This document shows, in pieces, positions 1-9,100 of a stretch of DNA of 64,000 nt. The notes under the pieces were generated by a model. That model did not search any database. It was given only the letters and a program-made list of their open reading frames with translations, and was not told the origin of the DNA. This DNA comes from Pseudomonadota bacterium (lineage in GTDB: Bacteria; Myxococcota_A; Polyangia; Polyangiales; Polyangiaceae), in contig JAEYYX010000102.1 in the NCBI GenBank assembly GCA_023428245.1, positions 1 to 64,000 of the forward strand, written 5' to 3'. Both the position numbers and the translations under genes were made by a program. The stretch's first letter is position 1. Each line of letters starts with the position of its first letter.

Positions 1-2
1 AT

Positions 3-254
3 GAGCCCGAGGCTGACCCACTCACGGTCTTCTCAAAGGAAGACCTCTTTCTTCTCGCCAACGCACTTCCGAGGCCTGTCCCACTCCCCAAAACGCTTCG
101 AGAAGCGATCTTGCTTCTCGCTCAGCATGGCGGGCACATAAAAAACAACGGCCCCCCGGGATGGCAGACTCTTTCGCTCGGCTACGAGAAGCTCCTGACT
201 CTACGCCTTGGATGGGCCCTCCGCGGCCTCGCCACAGATGTGATCAATCCTTAG
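3..254 (+). CDS. IS4-family transposase, C-terminal part (cut by window edge)
   Basis: This frame is open from base 3 to the TAG at 252-254 and has no start inside the window, so only the last 83 codons are visible. The motifs TLREAILLLAQHGG and PPGWQTLSLGYEKL resemble the C-terminal tail of IS4/Tn5-type DDE transposases, which usually read TLREA..IA.LGGF..GEPG...LWRG. The catalytic DDE residues and the YREK signature would lie to the left of the window. Whether the element is intact cannot be judged here. I could not find a convincing terminal inverted repeat in the 200 bp after the stop. Confidence 0.75.
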   Translation, partial: EPEADPLTVFSKEDLFLLANALPRPVPLPKTLREAILLLAQHGGHIKNNGPPGWQTLSLGYEKLLTLRLGWALRGLATDVINP

Positions 255-458
255 ATGTGATGGACCGGGGCCAAAGAACGCTGCAGGGCGGTCAGGCCGC
301 CTGCATTCATCGTGCGCGGGAGATGCCAGATCTGGTCCGATCTGGTCTGGCCTGTGAGGCGCGACGCGGGGATGAGGGGTGAGCCCTGGCGGAGTCAGGC
401 CGGGCTGCTATTGTGTCTCTATTCTTAGGCGCTCGAGGCGCCTGCTTGATGGAGGGAC

Positions 459-1226
459 ATGGGGAGTTGTGATAGCAAGGTGAGCCGAGTTGCGCTCGCG
501 TTCGTGCTCGTGATGGGGGGAGCAGATCCTGTCTGGGGCGAAGGAGGTGGCGCCGAGGGCGGGGCATCAGCGGCCGGTGGTGCAGTGAGAGAAACGAGAG
601 GGAGCTCCCCAGCGTCTGGTGAGGGAGAGGAGAGCGCCGCCGCGCCGGTCGCGAGGCCCAACGAGCGTTTGCCGCTCGCGGTGCGGTTTGCTGTCGAGAG
701 GGTGCATATAGGGTGGAAGCGCAGCTACGAAGGGAAGCTCTCGCTCGATACTCGAAGCGTTGAATTTTTCGGTTCGGAGTATGAGGAGACCTGGGGGACG
801 CGCGGGCGCGTCGAAGTTTTGATGGGGGCTGACGGCGCGGGAATCCGGGGAAAGCTCGGTCCTTGGGTGGAGGTGAGCGATCCGCGCAGCCATTTTGTCG
901 AGATCGCGGGCTCATCGTTCCGCTTCGAGACAGCGCCGATCCTCGTGGGCGTCAATGGAGGGCTCGAGGTCAGGTTCGCGCGGGAGAGGGGGTTCGTAGG
1001 GGTGGGGGTTGGCCTGGCGAACGTGTTCGAGAACATTCACGCCGAGCGCGGTGTGGTGAATGGAGTGTCCACACACTTCTCTCTTCTGGGCAGTGGCACG
1101 CTCGGGTTTCGGATCCCTGTTTCGAGCGTCATCGTGCTCGGAGCTTTGCTTTCTGCTGAATATCATGCGTTCGTCGCTTCAACACGCCTGAGTGGCGGCC
1201 TGTTCTTCGAGGTGCTGCCATGGTGA
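459..1226 (+). CDS. putative outer-membrane/secreted protein, unknown family
   Basis: The product is 255 residues with a hydrophobic signal-like N-terminus (VSRVALAFVLVMGG), a Gly/Ala/Ser-rich low-complexity stretch to about residue 65, and a C-terminal region of alternating hydrophobic and polar residues. It ends in the aromatic EVLPW, as many outer-membrane beta-barrels do. I do not recognise a named family, and the barrel idea is an inference. A GGAGGG lies only 2 nt before the ATG at 459. An in-frame GTG at 480 would give a cleaner signal peptide, so the start is not settled. The 3' end overlaps the next gene by 7 bp, which suggests translational coupling. Confidence 0.6.
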   Translation: MGSCDSKVSRVALAFVLVMGGADPVWGEGGGAEGGASAAGGAVRETRGSSPASGEGEESAAAPVARPNERLPLAVRFAVERVHIGWKRSYEGKLSLDTRSVEFFGSEYEETWGTRGRVEVLMGADGAGIRGKLGPWVEVSDPRSHFVEIAGSSFRFETAPILVGVNGGLEVRFARERGFVGVGVGLANVFENIHAERGVVNGVSTHFSLLGSGTLGFRIPVSSVIVLGALLSAEYHAFVASTRLSGGLFFEVLPW

Positions 1227-1687
1227 GTCGTGTGCTCGCGAGGAGAGTCCTCTCGCTCCTTGCGCTCGCTGCGAGCGGATACCTTTGTTTGGCGACCTCG
1301 CCGGTTCCCGAAGATCCTCCGGCTCCTCCGCTGTCGGTCCAGCTCGCTCTTCCCTTCGACGATGTGAACTCGCAGAGGCGCGTTCGCGTTCTCGTAGCGG
1401 GCTTCGAAGTTCGCATCATCCTCGCGTCTCCCGAAAATATCACGGTATCGCTCGAGCCCGGCTTCACCCCATCGGAGCTTCGGAACTGTGACTACGGAGG
1501 CCAACGCATGCTCTGCCTGAGCAATCCCACGCCCGAGTATGGGGAGTTTGTTCTCCGATTCGAGCGCACCGTGGGGGGAACGGCGACCGTTTCGGTCACC
1601 GGCGAGCTCTACTTGGGGCAGGCGGAGGTTCTTTCGGATTTGGACCAGGTGATGGCCCGGGGCATCGACCTGGAGCTCTTGCCATGA
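1220..1687 (+). CDS. secreted protein of the DLELLP-ending family
   Basis: The product is 155 residues. It has an N-terminal signal (VLSLLALAASGYLCLA) followed by a Pro-rich start of the mature chain and a probably beta-rich domain. Two cysteines (in RNCDYGG and RMLCLSN) may pair. The C-terminus reads RGIDLELLP. A related ending, YGVDLELLP, occurs in the damaged gene at 9881-10250, and in both places the stop codon overlaps an ATG (ATGA). I know no function. The conserved terminus and coupling suggest that the protein acts with the membrane protein normally encoded next to it. The gene overlaps its upstream neighbour by 7 bp. Confidence 0.55.
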   Translation: MVSRVLARRVLSLLALAASGYLCLATSPVPEDPPAPPLSVQLALPFDDVNSQRRVRVLVAGFEVRIILASPENITVSLEPGFTPSELRNCDYGGQRMLCLSNPTPEYGEFVLRFERTVGGTATVSVTGELYLGQAEVLSDLDQVMARGIDLELLP

Positions 1688-1746
1688 CGGCTCACGACAG
1701 CGTCGACTCCGTCGCGCCCTCGGGAGCCGAAGTGAGATTGCTATGA
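1684..1746 (+). pseudogene. 20-codon remnant of a downstream-coupled gene
   Basis: An ATG overlaps the stop of the preceding gene (ATGA, 1684-1687) and opens a 20-codon frame ending at TGA 1744-1746. The same arrangement at 10247 starts an intact 178-residue membrane protein. Here the frame runs straight into the 21-bp motif at 1724-1744 that begins the duplicated kelch unit. I infer that the coupled membrane-protein gene was cut off when that unit arrived. The remaining peptide is too short to prove homology. Confidence 0.35.
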
Positions 1747-1805
1747 GCTTGGGGCGAAGGTTGGCGTGCCTGTGACGGCGCCGAGTTCTGGGAGACAATC
1801 AACGA

Positions 1806-2924
1806 ATGCGTAGTCTGAACTGTTGCGCTCGGCATGCGTGGTTAGGTTCCGTCTTGCTGTGGCTGATCGCTGCGTGTGGCCGGACGAATGAGCCCGTCCT
1901 TCAATGCGAAGCAGCGCCAGAGGGTCAGGGGGATTGGAGCGTCGTGGATGTTCCATCGCCCCTCGACCATTCGGACGACGCCGCGAGCGACTTGACGACT
2001 CTCTTGTATGTCGACGCGGAATGCACGCGATGTGTCGTAGGGCAATTGGATCCTCTTGCCGCGGAATGGACGCTCAGGAGCGCGGATCTTGCGTTCATGA
2101 AGGGCCGGTCATTTGCGGCTGCGAGCGTGGGGTACATCTTCACAGGAAGGGCTCTCTTCAACAGAAACCAGGGAACCTGGATTGAAATCGAGGTTCCTGT
2201 CGAAATGCGAGTCTCCCGAACTTCGTATTGGACGGGCCGAGAGTTCATAATGTGGGGAGGCTCCCAGACGGCAACGGGGACGATCAGGCTCGAGCCGGAT
2301 ACGTCTATGGTGGCCTACTACGACGGCGCGTTGCTCGATCCTGAGGCTCTCGAATGGCGCGCAGTTCCTCCTGCTCGTCCACAAGCTCAGTACCTCTGGC
2401 GCGAAGGTGGACCCTCGCTCGCATCCATCTGGACGTCCTCCGGCTTGTTCGTGTGGGGTACGAATCCCGAGCGGGATGGGAATTGGGGGGCGATCTTTGA
2501 TGTCGACTCACTGCAGTGGACGGAGCTCGACGCGAGTGGGGCTCTGCCGCCGGTCCGCACCGAGCATCAACTGCTCACGGTCGCAGGGGACGTATATCTC
2601 TTTGGTGGGAAGAGCGCGGACGGTGAGACGTCGCGTAGGGTGTTCCGCTACCAGCTCGAGGAGGGGGTGTGGTCGGAAGTGCAGGTGCCGAGATGGGCTG
2701 ACCCGAGGACGGGCGCCGTCGTGGACGGCAAGCTGGTTTTTCTGGGCGAATGCGACAACGGCGCTCGCTACGACCCGGCAACAGACAGCTGGGACGCTCT
2801 TGCGGGAGGGGGACCGCCGTCCCTGGGTGTGCCGCGGGCGGCCGGGAGCTTCCTGACGGTCACGGATACCTTCTATGGTGAGATCGAGAGCAACGAGGTC
2901 TGGGTCCTCGACTTGCGGGAGTGA
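1806..2924 (+). CDS. kelch-like beta-propeller lipoprotein (copy A)
   Basis: The product is 372 residues with a signal peptide and lipobox (LWLIAAC), so it is probably an envelope lipoprotein. The second half has kelch-type blades, such as VYLFGGKSADG followed by RVFRYQLEEGVWSEV, and ARYDPATDSWDAL. These suggest a six- or seven-bladed propeller used for binding. Residues 202-372 differ from residues 230-400 of the paralogue at 4709-5911 at only seven positions, whereas the N-terminal halves are strongly diverged. This points to recent gene conversion or a recombination breakpoint near base 2409. The ligand is unknown. Confidence 0.8.
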   Translation: MRSLNCCARHAWLGSVLLWLIAACGRTNEPVLQCEAAPEGQGDWSVVDVPSPLDHSDDAASDLTTLLYVDAECTRCVVGQLDPLAAEWTLRSADLAFMKGRSFAAASVGYIFTGRALFNRNQGTWIEIEVPVEMRVSRTSYWTGREFIMWGGSQTATGTIRLEPDTSMVAYYDGALLDPEALEWRAVPPARPQAQYLWREGGPSLASIWTSSGLFVWGTNPERDGNWGAIFDVDSLQWTELDASGALPPVRTEHQLLTVAGDVYLFGGKSADGETSRRVFRYQLEEGVWSEVQVPRWADPRTGAVVDGKLVFLGECDNGARYDPATDSWDALAGGGPPSLGVPRAAGSFLTVTDTFYGEIESNEVWVLDLRE

Positions 2925-3039
2925 AGAATAGCTGCGGCGATGGCGTTGCGTCAGAAACGAGCGATGCGCGAGGAAGTCGATAGAAACGGCCGCGCAGCCG
3001 CGCTGCGCGACCGTGGTGAGGGCCGGCCCTAGAGCAGAA

Positions 3040-3258
3040 CTATGGGCAGGCGTTCGCGGAGCCCTTCGTCTCCGGGTGCGGGTTCACGATCGTCGCGCCG
3101 CCGTCGGGGCAGCGGTTCGCGGTGGTCGCGTGGCCCGAGCCCCAGGCGAGTTCGCTCACGACTTGGTCGTACGGTGAGAACAATGTGACTGAGTCGCCGC
3201 TGCCGATGCCGAAGGGGAGGACGAGGGAGCCGGGCCCGCCTTCGCCTTCGACGACGAG
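3040..3258 (-). pseudogene. C-terminal fragment of the lamin-tail lipoprotein gene
   Basis: Read on the minus strand this is 72 codons, in frame to a TAG at 3040-3042. They match the last 72 residues of the 1201-residue protein encoded at 5937-9542, for example GSGDSVTLFSPYDQ and VSELAWGSGHATT. The ending is GSANACP where the full gene has GVPNACP. Similarity ends sharply at 3259, where a different plus-strand coding sequence begins. It has no start and is a recombination remnant. Confidence 0.8.
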
Positions 3259-3531
3259 GTGTCCTATCGCCGTCAGGCCTTGAACATCTTGAATAGCTAC
3301 GGCTCACCGGAAGCGACCAGTGTGGTCCTGAATGTCGCGCAAACTCATCCGATAGGAGCCGTGCGCGGCGCCGCGATCCAAGCGCTTCGCTACCAGAAGT
3401 CACCTTCTGAGATCGCGATATTGCGTGGGCAGATTCAGTCGTCCGATGAGTTCTACTTGGATTTGCCGCTGCGCTCGAGCCCGACCTTCGCGGCAGATAC
3501 CGCCGCGTTCCGGAACAAGTTTTCAAACTAA
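3259..3531 (+). pseudogene. HEAT-repeat protein, 5'-truncated remnant
   Basis: The frame reads 90 residues from a GTG at 3259. It contains HEAT-like helices (RRQALNILNSYGSPEA, then VRGAAIQALRYQ) and ends FRNKFSN. Its first base coincides with the point where the duplicated block ends. It therefore looks like the 3' end of a longer HEAT-repeat gene whose front was lost in the rearrangement. It ends 14 bp before the protease gene at 3546 and was probably co-transcribed with it. A short functional protein is possible but less likely, because there is no signal peptide and no clear ribosome-binding site. Confidence 0.55.
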
Positions 3532-3545
3532 AGGGGGATATCGTT

Positions 3546-4712
3546 ATGTCAAAGAGCCTTCTATTCCGATCAGTTCTGACCGGACTCGGCAGCTTGGGAA
3601 TTGTCTGTGCCGGTCCCAATATTGCGCAGGCGGACTGTAGCCGTCCTGATGTCCCGTCCGACGACGCAGTTGTCCTTAGAATGGGCAGTAGCGAAGCCAT
3701 CTATGCGCATCTCGCGCGATACTCCGATGGTCACTACAAGCTGCTCGAAGAGCACGGATGGAATGATAGAGTCATGCGGGATGAAGAGCTCAACACCCAT
3801 TTCTGGGCTAGCTTTCTCATCAACAATGGGGTGGTGAGCGCGCCGCCGCCCTTGCGTCAGAACACGTTAGGGGAATGGGAATATGACCAGGACGCACTCG
3901 CTGTCGGGGTGAAGGCGTTTCATCGGTCCTGGGACGAGTACGGACCCTTGAGCTGGGATGCAGAGGTCCTGCCTCATCGAGCAGTCGATCCTGAAACGGG
4001 TGCGCCCTCTCCGAGTCACTCCTCCTGGAGTGGTGCCATCCCGTTGATTCCCAGTTTCACACACGAGACGGGTACTGGCGTGGTTGACTTTTTTCCTGAA
4101 GACCCCGGCTCCTCGGCTAGGAGGCGATCGATTTGGGATGCTTTTAAGAGCCCGGACTGGCTCCTCGAGTACAATTGCAAGATCTTCGATCACGCCCATG
4201 GTTTGGTGGCGATGGCTCGTACGATTGTGCATGAGAGTTGGCATGCAGCCTGGACGCCAGGGCACACCGAAGGTGGTTCCTGTACGATGGGTGAGGGCCG
4301 CTGCGACACGTACATCTGGGACGCGCCAACGTCCGCGTTCGAGTACAATACAATCTCGCGCCTTGCTGCGCTCGGTGTTGGTTCATATCAAATCGATCAG
4401 CGCTTTACCTGTGATCTTGTCGAAGCTCCGGCTGACTGGATCCCCGTTCAGACTCAGATGGTTGCCAATGAACACTTTCACCAGCGAGCCGCGCAAAGTC
4501 GGTTTGTGAATGATGAAATTCCAGGCGGATTGTTGCCTTATACTTGTGGGTTGCCTATGGCGACGCTGTCTGTGCCCGTCGATGGCGTTTCTTTTTGCCC
4601 GGGCACTACGCAGCTTCGCTGCAATGTGAGTTCAGATTGCGGCCCGGATAGGGCTGGCTATTTTTGGATATGCGGAGAAGGATGCTGCCGGGAGGAGCCT
4701 GAGCCGAAGTGA
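3546..4712 (+). CDS. secreted putative zinc metalloprotease (HExxH)
   Basis: The product is 388 residues with a signal peptide (residues about 1-29, ending NIAQAD). At about residue 228 the sequence TIVHESWHAAWTPGH contains the zincin HExxH motif, with a nearby His that could be a third ligand. This resembles gluzincin/metzincin-like active sites. The C-terminus is Cys-rich (FCPGTTQLRCN, then CGEGCCREE), suggesting a small disulfide-bonded domain. AGGGGG lies just upstream of ATG 3546. The last bases overlap the GTG start of the next gene (GTGA). The protease assignment rests on the motif and secretion. I cannot place the protein in a MEROPS family by eye. Confidence 0.6.
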   Translation: MSKSLLFRSVLTGLGSLGIVCAGPNIAQADCSRPDVPSDDAVVLRMGSSEAIYAHLARYSDGHYKLLEEHGWNDRVMRDEELNTHFWASFLINNGVVSAPPPLRQNTLGEWEYDQDALAVGVKAFHRSWDEYGPLSWDAEVLPHRAVDPETGAPSPSHSSWSGAIPLIPSFTHETGTGVVDFFPEDPGSSARRRSIWDAFKSPDWLLEYNCKIFDHAHGLVAMARTIVHESWHAAWTPGHTEGGSCTMGEGRCDTYIWDAPTSAFEYNTISRLAALGVGSYQIDQRFTCDLVEAPADWIPVQTQMVANEHFHQRAAQSRFVNDEIPGGLLPYTCGLPMATLSVPVDGVSFCPGTTQLRCNVSSDCGPDRAGYFWICGEGCCREEPEPK

Positions 4713-6156
4713 GATTGCTATCTCGAGCGAGAGCGGGCACGCGGGTTGGCGTGGTGCAAGCGAGCGCGTTCCTGGCACTGTTGCTCCATTTGTCCTGTGG
4801 GCGGGCGGATCGGGATCAGCCGTTGGAATGTGGCTCTCCAGTTCAAGTAAGCGGTGTGTGGTCCTCCGTTGAGGTCGACCCGAGTCTCTCGACCTCGCAC
4901 ACGTTTGCGAGTGACGGCGAGAACTTGCTTGCTTTAGAGCAGCGTTGTCTCGCCTGTCAGGCTTCGCTCCTCGATTCGGAGCTTCATTGGAAATCGCAGA
5001 GCAACGAAGGGTCCATCGATATGGTCGTGGGGTTTGTCGCAAGCTCCGCGTTTGTTTTCGGACAGGGTGGGGTTTCTTGGACTGAGGGGGGCATCACTCG
5101 TCTCGATGGGCGCGCACTCCTCCTCGATCGATCGGCCGGTGTTTGGAGCGTTCATGATCATCCGCCTGACTTTCACCTACGAGATCGAGCGCAGCTATTT
5201 TCGACTGCGGAGCTCTTCGGAGTCTGGGGCGGTTTCGGTCCCGCGGATTTGAGCAAGACGCCTGCTCAGCTCGCCGCGGATCCATCATCCGTCTTCTTGA
5301 CGCATTATGATGGACTTCTTTTCGAGCCCCTGACGGCTCAGTGGTGGAGTATTCCGCCCGCGCGCGCCGCAGTCGAGCGACTGCGAAGCGACCCTGGACC
5401 CTCGCTCGCATCCATCTGGACGTCCTCCGGCTTGTTCGTGTGGGGTACGAATCCCGAGCGGGATGGGAATTGGGGGGCTCTCTTTGATGTCGATTCGTTG
5501 CAGTGGACGGAGCTCGACGCGAGTGGGGCGCTGCCGCCGGTCTGCACGGAGCATCAACTGCTCACGGTCGGGGGGGACGTATATCTCTTTGGTGGGAAGA
5601 GCGCGGACGGTGAGAAGTCGCGTAGGGTGTTCCGCTACCAGCTCGAGGAGGGGGTGTGGTCGGAAGTTCAGGTGCCGAGGTGGGCTGACCCGAGGACGGG
5701 CGCCGTCGTGGACGGCAAGCTGGTTTTTCTGGGCGAATGCGACAACGGCGCTCGCTACGACCCGGCAACAGACAGCTGGGACGCCCTTGCGGGAGGGGGC
5801 CCGCCTTCGCTGGGTGCGCCGCGGTCGGCCGGGAGCTTCCTGACGGTCACGGATACCTTCTATGGTGAGATCGAGAGCAACGAGGTCTGGATCCTCGACT
5901 TGCGGGAGTGAAGAATAGGTCGGTTCTTGAGCCGCACTATGGGCAGGCGTTCGGAACGCCCTTCGTTTCGGGGAGGGGGTTCACGATAGTCGGTCCGCCG
6001 TCGGAGCAACGGTTTGCGGTCGTCGCGTGGCCCGAGCCCCAGGCGAGTTCGCTCACGACTTGGTCGTACGGTGAGAACAATGTGACCGAATCGCCGCTCC
6101 CGATGCCGAAGGGGAGGACGAGGGAGCCGGGCCCGCCTTCGCCTTCGACGACGAGG
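4701..6156. repeat. direct duplication, copy B (kelch lipoprotein unit)
   Basis: This is the partner of 1724-3259. It contains the paralogous kelch lipoprotein gene and the 3' end of the intact minus-strand lamin-tail gene. The two copies are separated by about 1.44 kb carrying the HEAT remnant and the protease gene. Copy B is joined to the full-length lamin-tail gene, so it is the better candidate for the original arrangement. Confidence 0.85.
4709..5911 (+). CDS. kelch-like beta-propeller lipoprotein (copy B)
   Basis: The product is 400 residues. GTG at 4709 overlaps the stop of the protease gene (GTGA). The hydrophobic leader ends LLHLSCGRAD, a weak lipobox. Kelch-type blades occupy residues about 230-400 and are almost identical to the copy-A paralogue. 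One of the seven differences introduces a Cys (PPVCTEH instead of PPVRTEH). The N-terminal half shares only its general layout with copy A, including a paired-Cys motif (EQRCLACQ here, DAECTRCVV in copy A). It is probably a surface-binding lipoprotein with unknown partner. Confidence 0.8.
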   Translation: MRLLSRARAGTRVGVVQASAFLALLLHLSCGRADRDQPLECGSPVQVSGVWSSVEVDPSLSTSHTFASDGENLLALEQRCLACQASLLDSELHWKSQSNEGSIDMVVGFVASSAFVFGQGGVSWTEGGITRLDGRALLLDRSAGVWSVHDHPPDFHLRDRAQLFSTAELFGVWGGFGPADLSKTPAQLAADPSSVFLTHYDGLLFEPLTAQWWSIPPARAAVERLRSDPGPSLASIWTSSGLFVWGTNPERDGNWGALFDVDSLQWTELDASGALPPVCTEHQLLTVGGDVYLFGGKSADGEKSRRVFRYQLEEGVWSEVQVPRWADPRTGAVVDGKLVFLGECDNGARYDPATDSWDALAGGGPPSLGAPRSAGSFLTVTDTFYGEIESNEVWILDLRE

Positions 6157-9100
6157 AAGCCGCCTGCCGCGATGGTCGTGCCGGGGGGTAGGACGTAGGG
6201 CGTGTGACTCACGTCGTTGTCGAGGAGCTTCCAGTGCGAGAGGTCGACAGAAGTCGCCCCCCGATTGTAGAGCTCGGCGAAGTCCGTTCCCGGGTTCGAC
6301 TTCACTTCGTTGACGACGACGTCGGTTTGGCCGGCGACCGAGGGACCGGTGCAGTCGTTCTCAGCGCCCGGCGTTCCGGCCGCGGAGCCGCTGGTGCCCG
6401 CGGTGGGCCAGAAGATGAGCCCGCTCGCGCCACAGCGGCTCGCAGAGCTGACGTGCGATGTATAGGCGTACGAGTCGATGACCGTCCCGAGCGCCGTCTT
6501 GAGCGTGACGGAGTCGTTGCTGCCGAGACCGAAGTCGAGCGCGTCGATGAGCAAGAGCCCTCCTGGAGCGATGGCAGTGCCGTTCGGGAGAGCGTGCACG
6601 CCACCGCCGGCATCGGTGAGCGTAAAGCCGCTCACGTGGACGGGGGTCGCCCCGAGGTTCTTCAGCTCGACGAAGTCGCTCGGAAAGCCCGTGGAGGCGA
6701 GCTCGTTGATGACGATGTGGGGGATGATTTCTGGGACAGCTGCGCTCCCCGCGACGTCGAGCAGGTTCGGGCTGAAACGGACGAAGAAGTTCTGAGCTGT
6801 GCCACCGTCGTTGTCGTTCACGACGAAGAGAGAACCGCCGCCGATCGCGAGGCCTTCGATCTTCTCCTGATCGAAGCGGAACGAATCGGCGAGGAGATCA
6901 ATGGCGGTCGTCTTTTCGACGGGGTCATTCGGATCGTTCGCCGTTCCGCTCGAGAGTTTGAAGGCGCGGATGGTCTTGTTCAGGGCGCTCGACGAGTAGC
7001 CCTGGTCGCGCTCGATGACGGCGAAGGTTTCCCCGCCGACGTGGATGAGCTCGCTCAGGAATGTATTGCCGCCCGCGCCTCCGACGTCCGCGTCGAGCAC
7101 GTAATAGAAGAAGTTCCACACGCCGAGATCGACATCGTACTCACCGATGCGCGTCTTGCGTGCCGCAGCTTCTGGCCCCGCGAGCGGGCGCTGGAAGGCG
7201 ACGTAGACCTTGAGGCCGCCGGACGCGTTCGGCAATGAGTCGAGGACGCTCACACCTTCGAACCCGTTCGAGCCCATCGTGCTCCAGTCGAAGGCGTTCG
7301 TGTCGCTGCCGCACGGGAGATCGATGACGCCGTTGTTCCCGTAGCTGGGATCGAGCTGGCCGAGGGACGTGAAGAACAGAATGCGGTTCGAGCTCTTGCT
7401 TGCAGCGCAAGTGGCGCCGCCTCCGCCGTTCGCGTTCGTGCCCTCGGTCGCGACGATGAAGCCACCCTCGGGGTTCACGACGAGACCTTCGGGATCGATG
7501 TCCGTGAGGATTTCGCCCGTCGTGTCGCGAAGCATCAACTCATCGACCAAGTCGAAGCGCTTCGCCGCATGATCGACGGCGAAGGACCAAATGCGAGCCT
7601 CGGCGTAGGCGTTATCGGGCATCCCGAGCCAGAGCCCCGTGCTCGGGTGGTAGGCGAGGGCGCTCAGGGCGCCGAAAGAGCCTCCCGGAGAGCGAGCGTC
7701 GTAGACGTGCGCGCCGTGTCCGACGTCGCTTGTGTCTTGGACCGCTTCGTAGATCCAAATTCCGCCGCCCTTCTGTGCGCCGTCGCCTTCTCCGCCGACG
7801 ACGACCAGACCGCGCGATTCGATCGTCGCCACGCTCTCTGGGCGATTCGGGGCGCCGAGCACCTGGCGGATCAGTGGAGACTTCGGGTTTGCGACGTCGA
7901 CGACGAACAAGCTCGCGTCCCGTTCGCCGGTGATGAAGGCGTAGTCCTTTCCGCCAAACACGCCCGTCCCACATCCTTCCGGCTCGAGGCCGCGGTTCGC
8001 CGAGCGTGCGTCGGGGTATGCGCCTGAACGGAACGCGGCCCATTCGAGGGCGTCCCCGCTATCAGCCACACGACCTTCTTCCAGATGGTATACGGAGAAG
8101 CCGCGACCTCCGGCGTAGACGCCGCCGAAGACTTTGTTCGAGGTGTCGCCTTCGTTCGCGCTGATGAAGTGCTCTTGGTCCGGCAGGATGCACGTGCCGT
8201 CGGGCTGCGCCTGACCCTCGTAGGGCTGCGTGAAGTTCCACTTCCGGTCGTTCAAGAGATCGGCGCGTGCGTGGACGGAGACGCCCGCGTCGAGATAGCG
8301 CACGACTTCGTTCGTCTCGAGATCGATGACGGCGAAGACGTTGTTCTCCTGGAGCGAGACGATGGCGGTCTTTCCGTCCTTCGTGATGTCGACATATTCC
8401 GGCTGCGGATCGGTCGGCATATTCCCAAAGGGCGGCGAGAGCTCGATGGTCTCGATCGTCGAGTTCGCCGGAGCGGCGTAGTTTATGGTGATGACTTGGA
8501 CGCTGCCGGGGCGAGCCTGCGCGGCGTTGTTTCCGCCTTCGTCCTCTTCGTCCTCGATCGCGACGACGGCCCGTGTCCCGTCCGGCGTGAGCGCGAGGCT
8601 GTCGGGACCGACACCGACCGGGAGCTGTCCTACGATCGCTCGGGTCGTCGCGTCGACGACGGCGAGGGCTCCGGGATCTGCGCTGAGAGGGTTGTTTGTG
8701 TCTTTGACGACGGCGACGACATGCATGCCGTCGGGAGAGAAGGCGACTGAGGTCGGCTCTCCAAAGCCCGACGTCACGGCGCTGAGGTTTGTGGTGCCGA
8801 GCAGGGTCGGAGCGGCCGGATTCGTGATATCGGCGAAGCCGATCGTGCCCGTCGCGCTGCTCGTATAGACGAGGGTCTTTCCGTCTGGGGACGCGCTGAC
8901 GATCTCTGCGATCGGTCCCCCTTCTGCGACGAACTTCGCGACGAGTCGGAAGCCAGCCACTCCGGGCCCCGCAGGCGCTCCGCTACAGAGATATCGAGTT
9001 TGGTTGTCGTCCACTTCGCTCGGAGCGAGTGTTCCATCACGATCGGCGTCGAGGCCGACTTCGAGCTTTGTTCCGCCGAACGCGCAGTTCGCGCCGCTTG

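Larger units (their letters stand above)
1724..3259. repeat. direct duplication, copy A (kelch lipoprotein unit)
   Basis: This segment is co-linear with 4701-6156. Both begin with the same 21 bp ending GAGATTGCTAT (1724-1744 and 4701-4721), followed by a diverged 5' part. A nearly identical block follows (2409-2931 versus 5396-5918). Copy A then has about 110 unmatched bases where copy B has about 20. Finally a well-conserved block without indels covers 3040-3259 versus 5937-6156, where similarity stops abruptly. Confidence 0.85.
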
